Shown here one piece after another: positions 1-7,231 of a stretch of DNA of 10,739 nucleotides (position 1 is its first letter; every line of letters begins with the position of its first letter). This DNA is from Acetobacteraceae bacterium (GTDB lineage Bacteria > Pseudomonadota > Alphaproteobacteria > Acetobacterales > Acetobacteraceae), in contig JASHVB010000383.1 in the NCBI GenBank assembly GCA_030039695.1, forward strand, positions 1 to 10,739, in the 5' to 3' direction. The position numbers and the translations under genes are program-made. The notes below the pieces were generated by a model. It worked only from the letters and a program-made list of their open reading frames with translations, searched no databases and was not told the origin of the DNA.

Positions 1-1
1 C

Positions 2-1102
2 ACGGTGGAGAACATCGGCATCATCTTCATTGGCCTTGGACTGGCGCTGGCTTTTGGCGCCAACGGATTGCGGGCGGCCGCTGCATTAGCGCTGACGGCT
101 GCATTGTTCCACGTATTCAATCACTCCGTGTTCAAGAGCCTGCTGTTTTTTGGCTCCGGCGCCGTGCTCCACGCCACTGGCGAGCGCGACATGGAGAAGC
201 TGGGCGGCCTGATTCACCGCATGCCGCAGACCGCGTTCTATTTCTTGGTCGGCTGTGCCGCGATCTCCGCGCTGCCGCCGCTGAATGGCTTCGTCTCCGA
301 GTGGTTGACCTTCCAGGCCATCCTGCTGCATCCGGACCTGCCGCAATGGGGGTTGAAGATCGCAATCCCCGCCGACGGCGCGCTGCTGGCGCTGTCGGCC
401 GCACTGGCGGCGGCCTGCTTCGTGAAGGCATTCGGCGTCAGCTTCCTCGGCCGTCCCCGTAGCACCGCGGCAGCACAGGCCCGCGAAGTGGACCGTTTCT
501 GCCTGGCCGCGATGTTCGTGTTGGGCGCGATCTGTCTGCTCGCCGGCATCTTCCCGGGCGCGGTGATCGATGTCTTGGCACCCGTGGCCCAGGCTCTGAC
601 CGGCGCGCACATGCCGAGCCAGATCGGCCTCGATTGGCTGACCATCGTGCCGGTCGCGCAAAGCCGCAGTTCCTATAACGGGCTGCTGGTGTTCGTGTTC
701 ATTGCCGCCTCCGCATCGCTGATGGCCTGGGCAATTCATCGCTTCGCCTCGCACGCGGTGCGGCGCGCGCCCGCCTGGGACTGCGGCTTCCCGGATACCA
801 GTCCGATGACCCAATACACCGCCGGCAGCTTCGCCCAGCCGATCCGCCGCGTGTTTGGCACGGTGGTGTTTCGGGCACATGAGACAGTGACGATGCCGTT
901 ACCTGGCGATGCCGCGCCCGCGCGAATCGAAAAGTCGATCAGCGACCCGGTGTGGGCCACATTCTACGCCCCGATCGCCAGCGGCGTGACGCGCGCAGCA
1001 GACCTGCTGAATCACCTGCAGTTCCTGACGATCCGGAGGTATCTGGGCTTCGTCTTTGCGGCACTCGTACTCCTGCTGCTGGCATTGGCATTATGGCAAT
1101 GA
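2..1102 (+). CDS. hyfB: HyfB-like antiporter subunit of Ehr complex (5' partial)
   Basis: This is the C-terminal part of a large membrane subunit related to HyfB/HycC and complex I NuoL, one of the ion-translocating antiporter-like subunits. The reading frame is open from the first base and begins inside the conserved segment TVENIGIIFIG, so the true start lies upstream of the window; about 366 residues remain, against roughly 670 for E. coli HyfB. Visible family landmarks are NHSVFKSLLFFGSGAV (containing the conserved membrane Lys), the segment LPPLNGFVSEW, and the HyfB-type tail with WDCGFPDTSPMTQYTAGSF followed by a final membrane helix ending in LALALWQ. Several further hydrophobic helices are evident. 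The stop overlaps an ATG (ATGA, 1099-1102), which opens a short ORF leading to the next gene. Identity to the HyfB family is clear; the gene symbol is by homology, not proof of hydrogenase function. Confidence 0.93.
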   Translation, partial: TVENIGIIFIGLGLALAFGANGLRAAAALALTAALFHVFNHSVFKSLLFFGSGAVLHATGERDMEKLGGLIHRMPQTAFYFLVGCAAISALPPLNGFVSEWLTFQAILLHPDLPQWGLKIAIPADGALLALSAALAAACFVKAFGVSFLGRPRSTAAAQAREVDRFCLAAMFVLGAICLLAGIFPGAVIDVLAPVAQALTGAHMPSQIGLDWLTIVPVAQSRSSYNGLLVFVFIAASASLMAWAIHRFASHAVRRAPAWDCGFPDTSPMTQYTAGSFAQPIRRVFGTVVFRAHETVTMPLPGDAAPARIEKSISDPVWATFYAPIASGVTRAADLLNHLQFLTIRRYLGFVFAALVLLLLALALWQ

Positions 1103-1212
1103 CTCTCCGCACCGTGACGGGCAAAGGTCCGCCGTCCATCATTCCGCGCACCTTCTCGAACATTGTGAACAGCAAGCCTTCGCGCCGCATGATGCGACAA
1201 CGTGCATCATGA
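1099..1212 (+). CDS. Possible 37-aa linker ORF between hyfB and hyfC
   Basis: The 106-bp gap between the hyfB-like stop and the hyfC-like start is filled exactly by an open frame of 37 codons, beginning MTLRTVTGKGPPSII and ending MMRQRAS. Its ATG overlaps the upstream stop (ATGA, 1099-1102), and its TGA overlaps the downstream start (ATGA, 1209-1212). The peptide is basic, has no membrane segment and matches no family I recognise. There is no convincing Shine-Dalgarno sequence in front of hyfC, so translating this ORF could carry ribosomes to the hyfC start. It may be a coupling leader rather than a functional protein, or a chance frame. Confidence 0.35.
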   Translation: MTLRTVTGKGPPSIIPRTFSNIVNSKPSRRMMRQRAS

Positions 1213-2141
1213 TCGCCGCCGTCGTCATCCAGGGCGTACAAATGGCCCTGGTTCTGCTTCTGGCTCCCCTCCTCACCGGCCTGGTGCGCAAGGTGAAAGC
1301 GCGCGTGCAGCGCCGGCGCGGCCCCTCTTTGATCCAGCCCTACCGCGATCTGCGGCGCCTATTAAGCAAAGAGGTCGTCCTCGCCGAGAACGCCTCCTGG
1401 CTGTTTCGCGTCGCCCCCTACATGATCTTCGCCGTCACATGGGTTGCTGCCGCCCTCGTTCCCACATTTCACACCGGTCTGATCTTTTCCTGGACCGGCG
1501 ATTTGATCGCAATCACTGCGCTCCTTGGCAGCGCGCGTTTCATGCTGGCGCTGGCGGGGATGGATATCGGCACCAGCTTCGGCGGCATCGGCGCCTCGCG
1601 CGAAGTGATGATCGCCTCGCTCGCCGAGCCTGCCATGTTGATGATCGCTTTGTCGGTGGCCATTATCGCCGGCTCGACGCAGCTCTCGACCATCGCCGCC
1701 TACATGGCCTCCTCCGCCGTCGGCCTGCGGGTGTCGCTCGCACTTGGCCTCGTCGCGTTCATCATCGTCGCGTTGGCGGAGAACGCACGCATCCCGGTGG
1801 ACAATCCAGCTACGCACTTGGAACTGACCATGGTGCACGAGGCCATGGTGCTGGAATATTCCGGTCGCCACCTGGCAATGATCGAGCTCGCAGCGTCGCT
1901 CAAGTTGCTGCTCTACGTATCCGCCATCGGCTGCATCTTCGTGCCGGTCGGCCTGGAGCACGGCTACGCAATCGGGCTGCTGACCTGGCTGGCCAAGCTC
2001 GCTGTCGCTGGCGTGTTGCTGGGCATCTTTGAAATGTCGGTCGCCAAGATGCGCGTGTTCCGCGTACCGAACTTCCTCGGCGCGTCGCTGATGCTGGGCT
2101 TGCTCGGCGTGCTCTTGCTGTTCGTCTCCCAGGGGATGTGA
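1209..2141 (+). CDS. hyfC: HyfC-like (NuoH-type) membrane anchor subunit
   Basis: This 310-residue integral membrane protein is of the HyfC/HycD/NuoH family. That subunit anchors the peripheral redox arm to the membrane and lines the path coupling redox change to ion movement. Length fits the family (about 307-315 residues in E. coli). Recognisable segments are the early cytoplasmic loop KVKARVQRRRGPSLIQPYRD, the stretch ENARIPVDNP, and the acidic loop THLELTMVHEAMVLEYSGRH with Glu211 and Glu216; these acidic residues correspond to the charged quinone/redox-coupling loop of NuoH. The start at 1209 is chosen because it gives the MIAAVVIQGVQMALVLLLAP membrane helix and overlaps the preceding ORF by ATGA; the frame is open further upstream but that extension looks unrelated. 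The stop overlaps the GTG start of the next gene, leaving no room for a hyfD homologue. Confidence 0.93.
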   Translation: MIAAVVIQGVQMALVLLLAPLLTGLVRKVKARVQRRRGPSLIQPYRDLRRLLSKEVVLAENASWLFRVAPYMIFAVTWVAAALVPTFHTGLIFSWTGDLIAITALLGSARFMLALAGMDIGTSFGGIGASREVMIASLAEPAMLMIALSVAIIAGSTQLSTIAAYMASSAVGLRVSLALGLVAFIIVALAENARIPVDNPATHLELTMVHEAMVLEYSGRHLAMIELAASLKLLLYVSAIGCIFVPVGLEHGYAIGLLTWLAKLAVAGVLLGIFEMSVAKMRVFRVPNFLGASLMLGLLGVLLLFVSQGM

Positions 2142-2815
2142 CAAAGAACGTGACGCCACATCTCGACTTCGACGTCGCGCACATGCTGGCCGGCTTGCTG
2201 GTGCTGGTCAGCTTCATGATGCTGTATCAGGACCGGCTATACGCGCTGCTGCGCGTGCTGGCGCTGCATGCCTTTGTGCTGGCCTGTGCTGTCGCCTGGC
2301 AGGCGCGCACCCAGGACGCGCCTGGCCTTTACGTTACCGCGGCCATCGCGGTCAGTTTCAAGGCGGTCCTGGTTCCATGGGCGCTGCACCGCATCGTGGT
2401 GCGTCTTGGCATTCATCGAGAAATTGAGACCGTCGTCGGTATTGGCGTCACGATGCTGGCGGGCATGTTCCTGGTGGCGCTCTCGCTGGAAGTGATGTTG
2501 CCGGTCACCGCCCACGCCGACCCGGTCGCACGCGAAGACATCGCTTTGGCATTGTCCGTGGTGCTGATCGGCCTATTGATGATGGTGACGCGCCGCAACG
2601 CAGTCAGCCAGGTGGTCGGCTTTCTGTCGCTGGAGAACGGCGTGGACCTGGCTGCCGCCGGGGCACAAGGCATGCCGCTGGTGGTTGAGCTCAGTGTCGC
2701 GTTCTCCGTACTGATCGCGTTCATCGTGATTGGTATCTTCCTGTTCCGAATCCGCGAACGCTTCGACACGGTGGATTTGGCGGCGCTGGACAGGTTCCGG
2801 GGCGAAAGACGATGA
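2138..2815 (+). CDS. hyfE: HyfE-like (NuoK-related) membrane subunit
   Basis: This 225-residue multi-helix membrane protein is of the HyfE family, whose C-terminal half resembles NuoK (E. coli HyfE is 216 residues). NuoK-like landmarks are Glu166 in FLSLENGVDLAA and Glu184 in PLVVELSVAFSVLIAF, the two membrane glutamates expected in the proton path. The tail RIRERFDTVDLAALDRFRG is typical of HyfE. The start is ambiguous. GTG at 2138 overlaps the hyfC stop (GTGA) and suits translational coupling; GTG at 2150 lies about 13 nt after a purine-rich AGGGGA (2131-2136) and would remove four residues. The stop overlaps the next ATG (ATGA, 2812-2815). In E. coli a HyfD-type antiporter subunit sits between HyfC and HyfE; here the two genes abut. 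Confidence 0.9.
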   Translation: MTKNVTPHLDFDVAHMLAGLLVLVSFMMLYQDRLYALLRVLALHAFVLACAVAWQARTQDAPGLYVTAAIAVSFKAVLVPWALHRIVVRLGIHREIETVVGIGVTMLAGMFLVALSLEVMLPVTAHADPVAREDIALALSVVLIGLLMMVTRRNAVSQVVGFLSLENGVDLAAAGAQGMPLVVELSVAFSVLIAFIVIGIFLFRIRERFDTVDLAALDRFRGERR

Positions 2816-4242
2816 CCGCGCTTCCCGTCATTTTCATCCCGCTCGCCGCCGCCGCCTTGCTCGCGGCGATCCCCAATTATCGCCTCTCCGCCAACCTCAA
2901 CGTTCTCGCCAGCCTGCTCTCTTTCCTCTCCGCCATCGGTCTTCTCGTCAGCCGCCCGCCTGACAACCAGTACCTCCTCATCGATGACCTGAACATCGTC
3001 TTTATCCTGCTCAACACCTTCGTCGGCTTCACCACGAGCGTGTTCAGCGCCAGCTACATCGCCCACGAGCTGGAGACCGGCCGCCTCACTCGGCGCTATC
3101 TGCGCTTTTACCACGCTATGTTCCAACTCATGCTGCTGGGCATGAACCTCGCCCTGCTCGCCAACAACATCGGCCTGATGTGGGTCGCGGTTGAACTCGC
3201 CACGCTCACCACCGTCGTCATGGTCGGCATCTACCGCACACACGAAGCGATCGAGGCCGCCTGGAAATACTTCATTCTAGGCAGCGTTGGTATCGCGCTC
3301 GCGTTGTTCGGCACGATCCTGGTCTACCTCGCCGCTCATCCCGTGGTCGGCGCGTCCATAGACGCCATGGTGTGGACCAGTCTGCGCGCCCATGCCCACG
3401 CCTTCGATCCTGCGCTGCTCAACATCGCCTTCATCTTCCTGTTGCTGGGCTACGGCACGAAAGTCGGCCTCGTGCCGATGCACGCCTGGCTGCCTGACGC
3501 GCATGCGGAAGGTCCCACACCGATTTCTGCTGTGCTGTCGGGCTTGTTGCTCAACGTCGCCCTCTATGCGCTGCTGCGGTTCAAGCTGTTGCTGGCGGCA
3601 AATCCCGGCGCGATCGCGCCCGGCCCGCTCATGATCGGGCTTGGCCTGCTGTCGCTGATCTTCGCCGGCTTCATGTTGTACCGCCGCCGTGACATCAAGC
3701 GTATGTTCGCCTACTCCTCGATAGAGCACATGGGTATCATCGTGTTTGCGTTCGGCCTGGCGGGGCCTCTGGGCAATTTCGCCGGACTGCTGCAAATGAC
3801 CATGCACAGCCTGACCAAATCCGCGATATTCTTTTCGGTCGGCCACGTGTCGCAGGTGAAAGGCACGCAGCGCATCGCCGAGATGGGCGGCCTGACAGAA
3901 ACGCATCCGGTGCTCGGATGGGCGCTGGTCGCGAGCGTGTTGGCCATCGCCGGTCTGCCGCCCTTCGGTGTCTTCACCAGCGAGTTCCTCGTCGTCAGCT
4001 CCAGTTTCGCGCGCGAACCATTGCTGGCGGTGCTCGTCGTGCTCGGCCTGCTGGTTTCATTCGGCGCCTTGCTCTGGCGGGTCACAGGAGTGGCATTCGG
4101 CGAGTCGCGCGGCCCGACCGGACCAGTCAAGGCCTCGTACTTGCCGATCTTCGCCCATCTTTCGCTGGTACTGATCGCCGGCATCTGGCTGCCGGGTCCG
4201 CTGGTTGCGTGGTTCCAGCACGTCGCGGCGCTGCTGGGCTAA
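2812..4242 (+). CDS. hyfF: HyfF-like antiporter subunit of Ehr complex
   Basis: This 476-residue polytopic membrane protein is of the HyfF/NuoN/MrpD antiporter-like family (E. coli HyfF is about 526). The charged residues of the ion channel are in place: Glu128 in WVAVELATLTTVV, Lys152 in AAWKYFILGS, Lys217 in YGTKVGLVPMHAWLPDAH, and Lys336 in HSLTKSAIFFSVG. MFAYSSIEHMGI and AIAGLPPFGVFTSEFLV are also family signatures. The retained charges suggest a working ion-translocating unit. The gene overlaps hyfE by 4 nt and is followed 4 nt later by hyfG, so all are probably co-transcribed and coupled in translation. It is one of two antiporter-type subunits visible, the other being the HyfB-like protein. 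Confidence 0.94.
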   Translation: MTALPVIFIPLAAAALLAAIPNYRLSANLNVLASLLSFLSAIGLLVSRPPDNQYLLIDDLNIVFILLNTFVGFTTSVFSASYIAHELETGRLTRRYLRFYHAMFQLMLLGMNLALLANNIGLMWVAVELATLTTVVMVGIYRTHEAIEAAWKYFILGSVGIALALFGTILVYLAAHPVVGASIDAMVWTSLRAHAHAFDPALLNIAFIFLLLGYGTKVGLVPMHAWLPDAHAEGPTPISAVLSGLLLNVALYALLRFKLLLAANPGAIAPGPLMIGLGLLSLIFAGFMLYRRRDIKRMFAYSSIEHMGIIVFAFGLAGPLGNFAGLLQMTMHSLTKSAIFFSVGHVSQVKGTQRIAEMGGLTETHPVLGWALVASVLAIAGLPPFGVFTSEFLVVSSSFAREPLLAVLVVLGLLVSFGALLWRVTGVAFGESRGPTGPVKASYLPIFAHLSLVLIAGIWLPGPLVAWFQHVAALLG

Positions 4243-4246
4243 CGCC

Positions 4247-5725
4247 ATGACGATCGACGCGATCCTCGCCGGCAGCCCTCGAACTGGTACGCACCAGCCA
4301 TGGCCATGTGCCGTGGTCGACGCCGCCGCGTGGGAACAGACGGCGATGCTTCTGGCGGCAGGCCAACTGACGCTGCTGAGCCTCTGGGGTGAGGCCGGTC
4401 GCATCCGGATGGCGGTGCTGCAAGATGGCGAGCCAAAAGTCATCGTGCTGAGCCTCGATTGTCCCGACAATCGCTACCCCTCCGTCGGCCGTCTTCACGC
4501 CCCGGCGCTGCGTCTCGAGCGCGCCGCGCACGATCTGTTCGGGCTCGAACCCGTGGGATCCCCTGATGCACGGCCCTGGCTCGACCACGGACGCTGGGCC
4601 AGTGAACCAACGCCTTCCTATGCCTTTTTGCCCGTTGAAGGCGAAAGCCTGCATCAGATCCCGGTCGGCCCGGTGCATGCCGGCATCATCGAGCCGGGCC
4701 ATTTCCGTTTTACCTGCGACGGCGAAACCGTGGTGCGGCTCGAGCAACGCCTTGGCTATGTGCACAAGGGTATCGAGGCGTTGCTGGCGGGTGCCACAAT
4801 GCCGCACGCACTGCGCATTGTCGGCCGTACTTCCGGCGATTCCACGGTTGCCTACGCCTTCGCCTTTTGCCGTGCGATCGAAGCCGCACTGGGCATCAGG
4901 GTGCCACCGCGTGGCGCGGCGTTACGGGGGGTGATGGCGGAGTTGGAGCGCATCGCCAACCACCTCGGTGATTTCGGGGCAGTGTGCAACGACGCCGCGT
5001 TTGGCATTATGCTGGCGCATACTGGCGTACTGCGCGAGGAAGTTCTGCGCTGTGCCGCCACCTGCTTCGGTCACCGGCTGTTGATGGACCGCATCGTCGC
5101 CGGTGGTGTCGCGGCCGACCTCGCCGCCTCCGGCGTCCGCCGCATCCGTGACCTGATCGCGCTGGTGCGCGCACGCCTGCCGCCTCTGGCGAGACTCTAT
5201 GACGAAACCGCCTCTTTGCAGGACCGCACCGTCGGCACCGGCATCGTGCGCCCCGCACTCGTGCGCAGCTTCGGTGCCGGCGGTTTCATTGGCCGCGCAT
5301 CCGGGCGCGACTTCGACGCGCGCCGCGACCTGACCTATGCGCCGTACGACTCGGTGAAGTTCGATGTCCCTGTGTTGCAGGAAGGCGACGTCAACGCGCG
5401 GGTACTCATCCGCATCCGTGAGATCGAACAAAGCCTTTCGATCCTGCAGCAACTTCTGGAGACGTTATCTCCAGGCAATGTGCGCACATCGGTTGAAGAT
5501 TCGCCCTCCGGCCTGGGCGAAGGCATTGCGCTGATCGAAGCGTTCCGAGGCGACGTGCTGATCTGGCTGCGTGTGCACGAAGGCCGGATCGACCGCTGCC
5601 ACGTGCGCGATGCGTCTTGGTTCCAATGGCCACTTCTGGAAGCCGCGATCGAGGGCAACATCGTCGCTGACTTTCCTCTGTGCAACAAGAGCTTCAACTG
5701 CTCCTATTCCGGACACGATCTGTGA
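4247..5725 (+). CDS. hyfG: HyfG/HycE-like large subunit lacking NiFe ligands (Ehr type)
   Basis: This 492-residue soluble protein fuses a NuoC-like N-terminal domain (signature ERAAHDLFGL, residues 91-100) to a hydrogenase large-subunit/NuoD domain starting near Gly-Pro-Val-His144. E. coli HyfG and HycE are longer, about 555-569. Fold landmarks remain, such as ERIANHLGDFGAVCNDAAF and CFGHRLLMDRIVAGG. The metal-binding motifs do not. In place of the first RxCGxC motif is RIVGRTSGDSTVAY (residues 190-203). The C-terminal DPCxxC is replaced by SFNCSYSGHDL (residues 482-492), with Ser486 and Gly489 where cysteines are expected. C479 and C485 lie nearby but out of register. A NiFe(CN)2CO centre therefore cannot be held in the usual way. 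This matches the Ehr class, in which the site may bind quinone or another redox partner as in complex I. ATG 4247 was chosen because it follows the hyfF stop by 4 nt. Confidence 0.93.
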   Translation: MTIDAILAGSPRTGTHQPWPCAVVDAAAWEQTAMLLAAGQLTLLSLWGEAGRIRMAVLQDGEPKVIVLSLDCPDNRYPSVGRLHAPALRLERAAHDLFGLEPVGSPDARPWLDHGRWASEPTPSYAFLPVEGESLHQIPVGPVHAGIIEPGHFRFTCDGETVVRLEQRLGYVHKGIEALLAGATMPHALRIVGRTSGDSTVAYAFAFCRAIEAALGIRVPPRGAALRGVMAELERIANHLGDFGAVCNDAAFGIMLAHTGVLREEVLRCAATCFGHRLLMDRIVAGGVAADLAASGVRRIRDLIALVRARLPPLARLYDETASLQDRTVGTGIVRPALVRSFGAGGFIGRASGRDFDARRDLTYAPYDSVKFDVPVLQEGDVNARVLIRIREIEQSLSILQQLLETLSPGNVRTSVEDSPSGLGEGIALIEAFRGDVLIWLRVHEGRIDRCHVRDASWFQWPLLEAAIEGNIVADFPLCNKSFNCSYSGHDL

Positions 5726-5738
5726 GCTTGGTCCCGCC

Positions 5739-6257
5739 ATGTTGAAGACCTTATTGCAGGGCGTGCGGAAGCCGCTGACGGAAAGGCGGCCCGAGCCTGA
5801 CTCGACGCTGGCGGCGCTGGCGACGACGCTGGATCAGGCGGCGCGACGCAAGCTCGGCCGCAGCCTGGCGATCCGCGAAGTGGATGCCGGTTCCTGCAAC
5901 GGCTGCGAACTCGAGATCCACGCACTGAACAATGCGTTCTACGATCTGGAGCACTACGGCCTGCGTTTCGTCGCCTCACCACGGCATGCCGACGTGCTGA
6001 TCGTCACTGGTCCCGTGACAAAGAACATGCGCGAGGCGCTGGAACGCACCTGGCGCGCGACCCCCGATCCGAAATGGGTGGTGGCCGTAGGCGATTGCGC
6101 GGTCGATGGCCATGTTTTTGCCGACAGCTATGCAGTGGTGGGCGGGGTTGCGGCCGTCGTGCCGGTGGATCTTGTGATTCGCGGTTGCCCGCCGACACCT
6201 GCGCAGTTGCTGCGGGGGCTGCTGGCCCTGATGGAGGGAATTGACGACCGCACGTAA
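5739..6257 (+). CDS. hyfI: HyfI/NuoB-like small [4Fe-4S] subunit
   Basis: This 172-residue protein belongs to the HyfI/HycG/NuoB small-subunit family, which carries the proximal [4Fe-4S] cluster facing the large subunit. All four ligands are visible: Cys53 and Cys56 in GSCNGCELEIHALNN, Cys120 in VAVGDCAVDG, and Cys150 in IRGCPPTPAQLL. The CxxC spacing is of hydrogenase type rather than the adjacent cysteines of NuoB. It is shorter than E. coli HyfI/HycG (about 250 residues) because it ends soon after the last cysteine motif. The ATG at 5739 gives the usual short amphipathic N-terminus and lies 13 nt after the hyfG stop; no clear Shine-Dalgarno precedes it. A HyfH-type two-cluster ferredoxin subunit, which in E. 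coli lies between G and I, is missing. The operon appears to end here; an insertion sequence remnant begins 69 bp downstream. Confidence 0.92.
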   Translation: MLKTLLQGVRKPLTERRPEPDSTLAALATTLDQAARRKLGRSLAIREVDAGSCNGCELEIHALNNAFYDLEHYGLRFVASPRHADVLIVTGPVTKNMREALERTWRATPDPKWVVAVGDCAVDGHVFADSYAVVGGVAAVVPVDLVIRGCPPTPAQLLRGLLALMEGIDDRT

Positions 6258-6326
6258 GGCCGATGCGATTCCGGAACCTATGTCACGGCCGGGGCCCAAC
6301 GATCAGTGTCATTGCCGCCGATTACC

Positions 6327-6337
6327 GGTTCTGGTGC
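6327..6337 (+). repeat. Left terminal inverted repeat of the IS6-family element
   Basis: GGTTCTGGTGC, continuing AAGCAGC inward, matches the other end exactly over 11 bp. It lies about 50 bp beyond the transposase stop codon. Confidence 0.75.
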
Positions 6338-6389
6338 AAGCAGCATAACGGGCCAGAGGTTGGGCCCTCGGGCAAGCGATGCTGTCACT

Positions 6390-7108
6390 TTATTGGGCTG
6401 CCACGACGGCATCCCAGACAGCAGGGGCACGTCGATCCGACAGACGCAGCCGACCGAAGTTGAACCGGCACCTGCGGATCCGCAGCGGTAGTTCAATCCC
6501 TGCTATGGTCACCGCCGCGGTCTTGAACCGCTTCAACCCCGCGTCGGAGCGATCCGTAGCGTCACGCCCCGACGGTCCTGCGCGATCAGATTGTTCAAGT
6601 ACTTCGATGACCGCGGCCTGCTGTCGGCCGGCAGTTCTCCATCGGTCTTCACGTCGCGCAGGGCGCGGTGCGATGCGGCGTCGCCATCCAACGCGACCGT
6701 CCGCGGGCCCGATCCCTGACCCTTGATCGCCTTGCGGATAAATGCCCTGGCCGCAGCAACGTCACGCTTCGGGCTGAGACGAACGTCGACGGTGTTCCCG
6801 GCGCGCTCGACCGCCCGCTAGGGATAGATCCATTCGCCGCGAACCGTCACGTGTGTCTCATCGACACGCCACGACGCTGCCGCTGGCTGTGCGAAACGGT
6901 GTCAGCGGCGCTCGAACGCCCGCGCATATTGGTGCACCCAACGCATGATCGCGGTGTGGGCCATCGAGGAGCCACGCTCGGCCATCATCTCGAGGAGGTC
7001 CCGGAGGCCGAGCTTGCAGCGCAGATACCGGCGCACGGACAACACGATGATCTCGCTGTTGAACTGCCGCCCGGCAAACAGCTCTGCAAAACCCAGGACC
7101 TTGGCCAT
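6390..7108 (-). pseudogene. IS6-family DDE transposase, broken
   Basis: Reading the minus strand from the ATG at 7108 to the TAA at 6392-6390 gives about 239 codons, the normal length for an IS6-family transposase. The protein can be followed through FAGRQFNSEIIVLSVRRYL, LLEMMAERGSSMAHTAIMRWV, SWRVDETHVTVRGEWIYP, LDGDAASHRALRDVKTDGEL and SSKYLNNLIAQDRRGV to KRFKTAAVTIAGIEL and a tail ending APAVWDAVVAAQ. Damage includes a TGA in place of a conserved Trp codon (6904-6902), a TAG in place of the conserved Tyr of the YRAV motif (6820-6818), and an apparent one-base loss in 6537-6541 that shifts the last part. The first two catalytic Asp codons survive (6862-6860 and 6688-6686), but the third residue, normally Glu before QD, is Ala (6583-6581). 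Confidence 0.88.
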
Positions 7109-7162
7109 CACGCCGGCCCTCAAACGCAGCCCCCCACGCCAGGATAGGGCAGCGCGCAAATC

Positions 7163-7173
7163 GCACCAGAACC
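7163..7173 (-). repeat. Right terminal inverted repeat of the IS6-family element
   Basis: On the minus strand this reads GGTTCTGGTGC and continues GATTTGCGC inward. It lies 55 bp before the transposase start codon, the position expected for the promoter-proximal end. Confidence 0.75.
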
Positions 7174-7231
7174 CCAGGCCCAGGCAGTGCTTGCATCTGC
7201 TTCGACGCGACGCGCTCATTTGGAATTCGGA

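Larger units (their letters stand above)
6327..7173 (-). mobile_element. IS6-family insertion sequence, decayed
   Basis: This 847-bp element is bounded by inverted ends GGTTCTGGTGC (left at 6327-6337, right as reverse complement at 7163-7173) and contains a minus-strand transposase pseudogene of the IS6/IS26 type. Size and terminal sequence fit the family, whose ends begin GG-x-x-CTG-x-TGC. The 8 bp flanking each end (CGATTACC on the left, CCAGGCCC on the right) are not a direct repeat, so either the duplication has decayed or the present junctions arose by recombination or cointegrate resolution. It sits 69 bp after the Ehr operon and about 60 bp from the end of the small gene to its right. 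It cannot transpose by itself. Confidence 0.85.

Noticed and set aside
86..880. Long minus-strand open frame opposite hyfB
   Set aside because: Its product is a His/Gln/Arg/Gly-rich shadow of the antisense codons, with no motif, and hyfB on the + strand is certain.
1202..2032. + strand 276-codon frame overlapping hyfC
   Set aside because: Arg/His/Pro-rich out-of-frame translation of hyfC with no recognisable family.
2413..3243. Minus-strand 276-codon frame opposite hyfE and hyfF
   Set aside because: Composition (Glu/Asp/Gly/Val-rich) is that expected from antisense reading of membrane-protein codons; both sense genes are clearly real.
1..6257. Genuine formate hydrogenlyase or hydrogenase-4
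   Set aside because: The large subunit has none of the four cysteines needed to hold the NiFe centre, and no maturation protease gene is seen.
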